A stretch of 6,761 nt of DNA, taken from NCBI GenBank assembly GCA_012799425.1, contig JAAZLF010000352.1, positions 1 to 6,761 on the forward strand. The letters run 5' to 3'. This stretch comes from Actinomycetales bacterium. Its GTDB lineage: Bacteria; Actinomycetota; Actinomycetes; Actinomycetales; Dermabacteraceae. This document shows, piece after piece, positions 5,361 through 6,761 of this stretch (its first letter is position 1; each line of letters starts with the position of its first letter). Both the position numbers and the translations under genes were made by a program. The notes below the pieces were generated by a model. It ran no database searches. It was not told where the DNA came from and was given only the letters and a program-made list of their open reading frames with translations.

Positions 5361-5843
5361 TCAGCCCTCGAAGTGCGCGCGCATGAACCACTGGAACTTC
5401 TCGAGCTCCGCGGTCTGCCCGATCAGCATGTCCTCGGTGACCGGGTCCAGCTCGCCGGCGAGGGTGATCGCCTTGCGGTTGGAGGCGATGACACCGTTGT
5501 AGACCTCGTCGAGGGCCTTGAGATGATCCTGCGAATCGGCCTTGCCGAGGCTGTAATCGGACCAGCCGCGGTCGGAGACCAGGCGGCCCGGGGTGCCGAC
5601 GGGGGAGGCACCCAGCTGGGCGATCCGCTCGGCGACCTCGTCGGCGTAGCCGCGCACCAGCTCCACCTGCGGGTCGAGCATCTCGTGCACCGCGATGAAG
5701 CGGGAACCGGTGACGTTCCAGTGCGCGTGCTTGAGGGTGAGGTGCAGATCGTTCATCGCGTGGAGTCGGTCCTGGAGCGATTCCACCAGGCGCACCGAGT
5801 CGTCGGTGCCGAGTCCGGGAATGGTGTAGGCGAGGTCAGCCAT
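5361..5843 (-). CDS. dps: Dps-family DNA-binding/ferroxidase mini-ferritin
   Basis: The product has 160 residues, normal for Dps. The complete inter-subunit ferroxidase site is present with the spacing of E. coli Dps: His41 (HAHWNV), His53 and Asp57 (AVHEMLD), Asp68 and Glu72 (ADEVAER). The protein forms a 12-subunit shell that oxidises ferrous iron with peroxide and stores it, protecting DNA. The N-terminus is short (MADLAYTIPG) and the C-terminus ends FMRAHFEG, so neither end has the Lys-rich tail that many Dps proteins use for DNA binding; protection may come mainly from iron sequestration. The start is the ATG at 5843, with GAGGAG at 5849-5854 five nt upstream. Regulation is suggested by a SigR/SigH-like promoter and a DtxR/IdeR-type iron box upstream. 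The leader also has an inverted repeat GGAAG/CTTCC at 5866-5880. The M20 gene follows on the same strand. Confidence 0.95.
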   Translation of the reverse strand: MADLAYTIPGLGTDDSVRLVESLQDRLHAMNDLHLTLKHAHWNVTGSRFIAVHEMLDPQVELVRGYADEVAERIAQLGASPVGTPGRLVSDRGWSDYSLGKADSQDHLKALDEVYNGVIASNRKAITLAGELDPVTEDMLIGQTAELEKFQWFMRAHFEG

Positions 5844-5896
5844 GTCATCTCCTCTGTGTCGGGTCGGAAGTCCTGCTTCCAAGTCTCATCCATCCG

Positions 5897-5922
5897 AACG
5901 ACGAGCGGAAGGAACTTGTTCC
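5897..5922 (-). promoter_or_regulatory. Candidate oxidative-stress ECF sigma promoter of dps (GGAAC-N18-GTT)
   Basis: The minus strand carries GGAAC (5918-5922), exactly 18 bp, then GTT (5897-5899). This matches the SigR/SigH consensus GGAAT/C-N18-GTT of actinobacteria. Transcription would start near 5889, giving a leader of about 46 nt. A SigH-dependent dps promoter is known in Mycobacterium smegmatis, which makes this plausible. No good housekeeping TAnnnT promoter was seen in this leader. Confidence 0.45.
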
Positions 5923-5923
5923 T
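5910..5923. promoter_or_regulatory. Palindrome overlapping the dps -35 region
   Basis: AGGAAC-TT-GTTCCT is a perfect 6-bp inverted repeat with 2-bp centre. It overlaps the GGAAC -35 candidate, so a bound regulator would compete with RNA polymerase for dps. The GGAAC on the plus strand has no GTT 18 bp on, so a rightward promoter of the same type is not supported. Confidence 0.4.
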
Positions 5924-5946
5924 GCAGGTCATGATCCATTGCTCAC

Positions 5947-5965
5947 GCAGGTGAGGCTCACCTGC
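5947..5965. promoter_or_regulatory. DtxR/IdeR-type iron box upstream of dps
   Basis: GCAGGTGAGGCTCACCTGC is a 19-bp palindrome with perfect 8-bp arms around a GGC centre. It matches 13 of 19 positions of the iron-box consensus TTAGGTTAGGCTAACCTAA and keeps the core AGGT-AGGCT-ACCT. A second overlapping inverted repeat (CTCAC-GCAG-GTGAG, 5942-5955) could widen the site. The centre lies about 67 bp upstream of the predicted dps transcript start, a place more suited to activation (as for mycobacterial bfrB) than to blocking. The site could alternatively serve the rightward gene at 6124. Confidence 0.55.
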
Positions 5966-5972
5966 ATGAACG

Positions 5973-6065
5973 CCCGGCCGATCCCCGGCCGACCGATCAG
6001 TCGAACAGCGGTCGAACACGATCGAACAGCGGTAGAACATCGGTCGGACACGGGAGGACACGGTC
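5973..6065. repeat. Direct-repeat array with 11-bp period between dps and the 6124 gene
   Basis: The left block has CCCGGCCGA twice at 11-bp spacing (5973 and 5984). The right block runs in consecutive units: TCGAACAGCGG (6001-6011), TCGAACACGA (6012-6021, 10 bp), TCGAACAGCGG (6022-6032), TAGAACATCGG (6033-6043), TCGGACACGGG (6044-6054) and AGGACACGGTC (6055-6065). The array decays toward its right end. One unit per DNA turn would put binding sites on one face of the helix. It covers the -35 region and upstream of the rightward gene. Its GAACAGCGG core also occurs twice upstream of ptsH. Confidence 0.7.
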
Positions 6066-6082
6066 GCGCATGGCGCTGTCCG

Positions 6083-6088
6083 TACGAT
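6083..6088 (+). promoter_or_regulatory. Candidate -10 element of the 6124 gene
   Basis: TACGAT fits TAnnnT and would start a transcript near 6095, leaving room for the AGGAGG ribosome site at 6113-6118. The -35 position is poor and falls at the end of the 11-bp repeat array. Confidence 0.4.
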
Positions 6089-6123
6089 GGGGGGCAATCC
6101 GCCCGATCCCGCAGGAGGCGTCC

Positions 6124-6761
6124 ATGGTGCAGGTCTTCACCCTCAGAGAGCGGCTCGCGATGCTGCCGGGCACGGTGCGCCGGCGCGCGGAGGCGACGCA
6201 CGCGCGCACGTCCCTGGTCGCCGACGCCCGCGCGGTGTCCCCCGAGATCCCGCGCGACGCGGAGGCGGGGCACCTGGAGCGGGCCGCGCGCCGCCTGCTG
6301 CGCCGTGCCGCGCAGGACGAGTTCGCCCGCGAGGGAGTGGCCCGGGTATCGCTCCCCGAGGAGATGGGCCGCGCCGAGCTGCGGCGCGCCGACGTGGCCG
6401 GGGACGCGAGCTTCCACGCCTTCGTCGAGGACGTGCTCAGCGCCGTCGACATCGCCCCCAGCCTGCTCGAGCGGGACGATGCGGTGGACCTGCGCGATGC
6501 TCGCGGATCGTCGGACGCCTACGGGCTCTCGCCCGAGGTGGCCTCGGATCTCGCCTCGTACCTGCTGGGGCTCGCCCATGCGCTGCTCGGCGGTGCGCTG
6601 GAGCTCGAGAAGTACCTCGAGGCGCAGGCCGCGCAGATCCGTGAGGACGTGCGCGCGGTGCTGGTGCGGCAGGTGCGGGTGCCGCTCGAGCTGAAGGTCG
6701 CCCGGGACCGGCACGAGCGCATCGAGAACGGCGAGGTCGAGGACTCCGCCGCGCAGGCCGA
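6124..6761 (+). CDS. Hypothetical protein, N-terminal part (C-terminus outside window)
   Basis: The frame is open for 212 codons up to the window edge and keeps strong third-position G/C, so it is a real gene. AGGAGG (6113-6118) lies 5 nt before the ATG at 6124 and 8 nt before an in-frame GTG at 6127. Either can be the start; the spacing slightly favours the GTG, convention the ATG. I do not recognise the family. The sequence is rich in Arg, Ala, Glu and Leu and looks almost entirely helical. An amphipathic segment at about residues 140-165 (SYLLGLAHALLGGALELEKYLEAQ) is followed by a charged stretch (QIREDVRAVLVRQVRVPLELKVARDRHERIENGE) that could be coiled coil. There is no signal peptide, no clear membrane helix and no cysteine in the visible part. 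It is divergent from dps and shares a 280-bp regulatory region with it. No function is proposed. Confidence 0.8.
   Translation, partial: MVQVFTLRERLAMLPGTVRRRAEATHARTSLVADARAVSPEIPRDAEAGHLERAARRLLRRAAQDEFAREGVARVSLPEEMGRAELRRADVAGDASFHAFVEDVLSAVDIAPSLLERDDAVDLRDARGSSDAYGLSPEVASDLASYLLGLAHALLGGALELEKYLEAQAAQIREDVRAVLVRQVRVPLELKVARDRHERIENGEVEDSAAQA

Noticed and set aside
3968..5386. Long plus-strand open frame opposite the M20 gene
   Set aside because: It mirrors the M20 coding strand, has shadow-type composition (Gly/Val/Asp/Arg/His rich without motifs), while the minus frame contains the full M20 catalytic set.
6001..6032. TCGAAC units as an actinobacterial LexA (SOS) box
   Set aside because: The SOS box is a palindrome (TCGAAC-N4-GTTCGA); here the half-sites are all direct repeats and no GTTCGA follows on the same strand at the right spacing.
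5973..6065. The repeat array as a CRISPR array
   Set aside because: Units are 10-11 bp and directly adjacent, with no spacers and no cas genes nearby.
5929..6714. Minus-strand open frame across the repeat array and the 6124 gene
   Set aside because: It has no ribosome site or recognisable motif, and the plus frame from 6124 has better codon bias and an AGGAGG.

Overview
The window looks like an ordinary chromosomal stretch from a high-GC actinobacterium. Coding sequence is strongly GC-biased at third positions, -10 elements follow the TAnnnT pattern, some starts look leaderless, and the HPr and Dps proteins are actinobacterial in type. The gene content suggests a Micrococcales member, perhaps near Brachybacterium/Dermabacteraceae. 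That last placement is an impression from protein style and was not computed.

Layout from left to right. The 5' part of an oligopeptidase B-like gene (ptrB, minus strand, cut by the left edge) is divergent from a tandem-domain universal stress protein (662-1531, +). Next come a tRNA-Ser(CGA) with its own promoter, a small hairpin and a 17-bp GC-rich hairpin. That larger hairpin sits between the tRNA and the convergent HPr gene (ptsH, 1761-2042, -), so it can serve both. A 212-bp gap then separates ptsH from an unrecognised 284-residue protein (2255-3109, -), which is divergent from a TetR-family regulator (3182-3865, +). The regulator converges, with a 24-bp gap, on an M20 metallopeptidase (3890-5248, -). 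Upstream of the peptidase on the same strand is dps (5361-5843, -), the ferroxidase mini-ferritin. A 280-bp divergent regulatory region then leads to an unrecognised Arg/Ala/Glu-rich protein (6124-6761, +, cut by the right edge).

The genes do not form one pathway. Stress defence (Usp, Dps), peptide hydrolysis (PtrB, M20) and the PTS phosphocarrier lie side by side with separate signals, so this is mostly housekeeping territory. I did not see a new defence, mobile or biosynthetic system.

The most interesting material is non-coding. The dps upstream region holds a 19-bp palindrome resembling a DtxR/IdeR iron box. It also holds a GGAAC-N18-GTT candidate promoter of the SigR/SigH type, and roughly 90 bp of tandem repeats with an 11-bp period. 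The same 9-mer core (GAACAGCGG) recurs as two copies, also at 11-bp period, upstream of ptsH, which suggests a shared direct-repeat-binding regulator. The M20 leader carries a 12-bp inverted repeat that flanks its putative -10 and ends beside its Shine-Dalgarno sequence.
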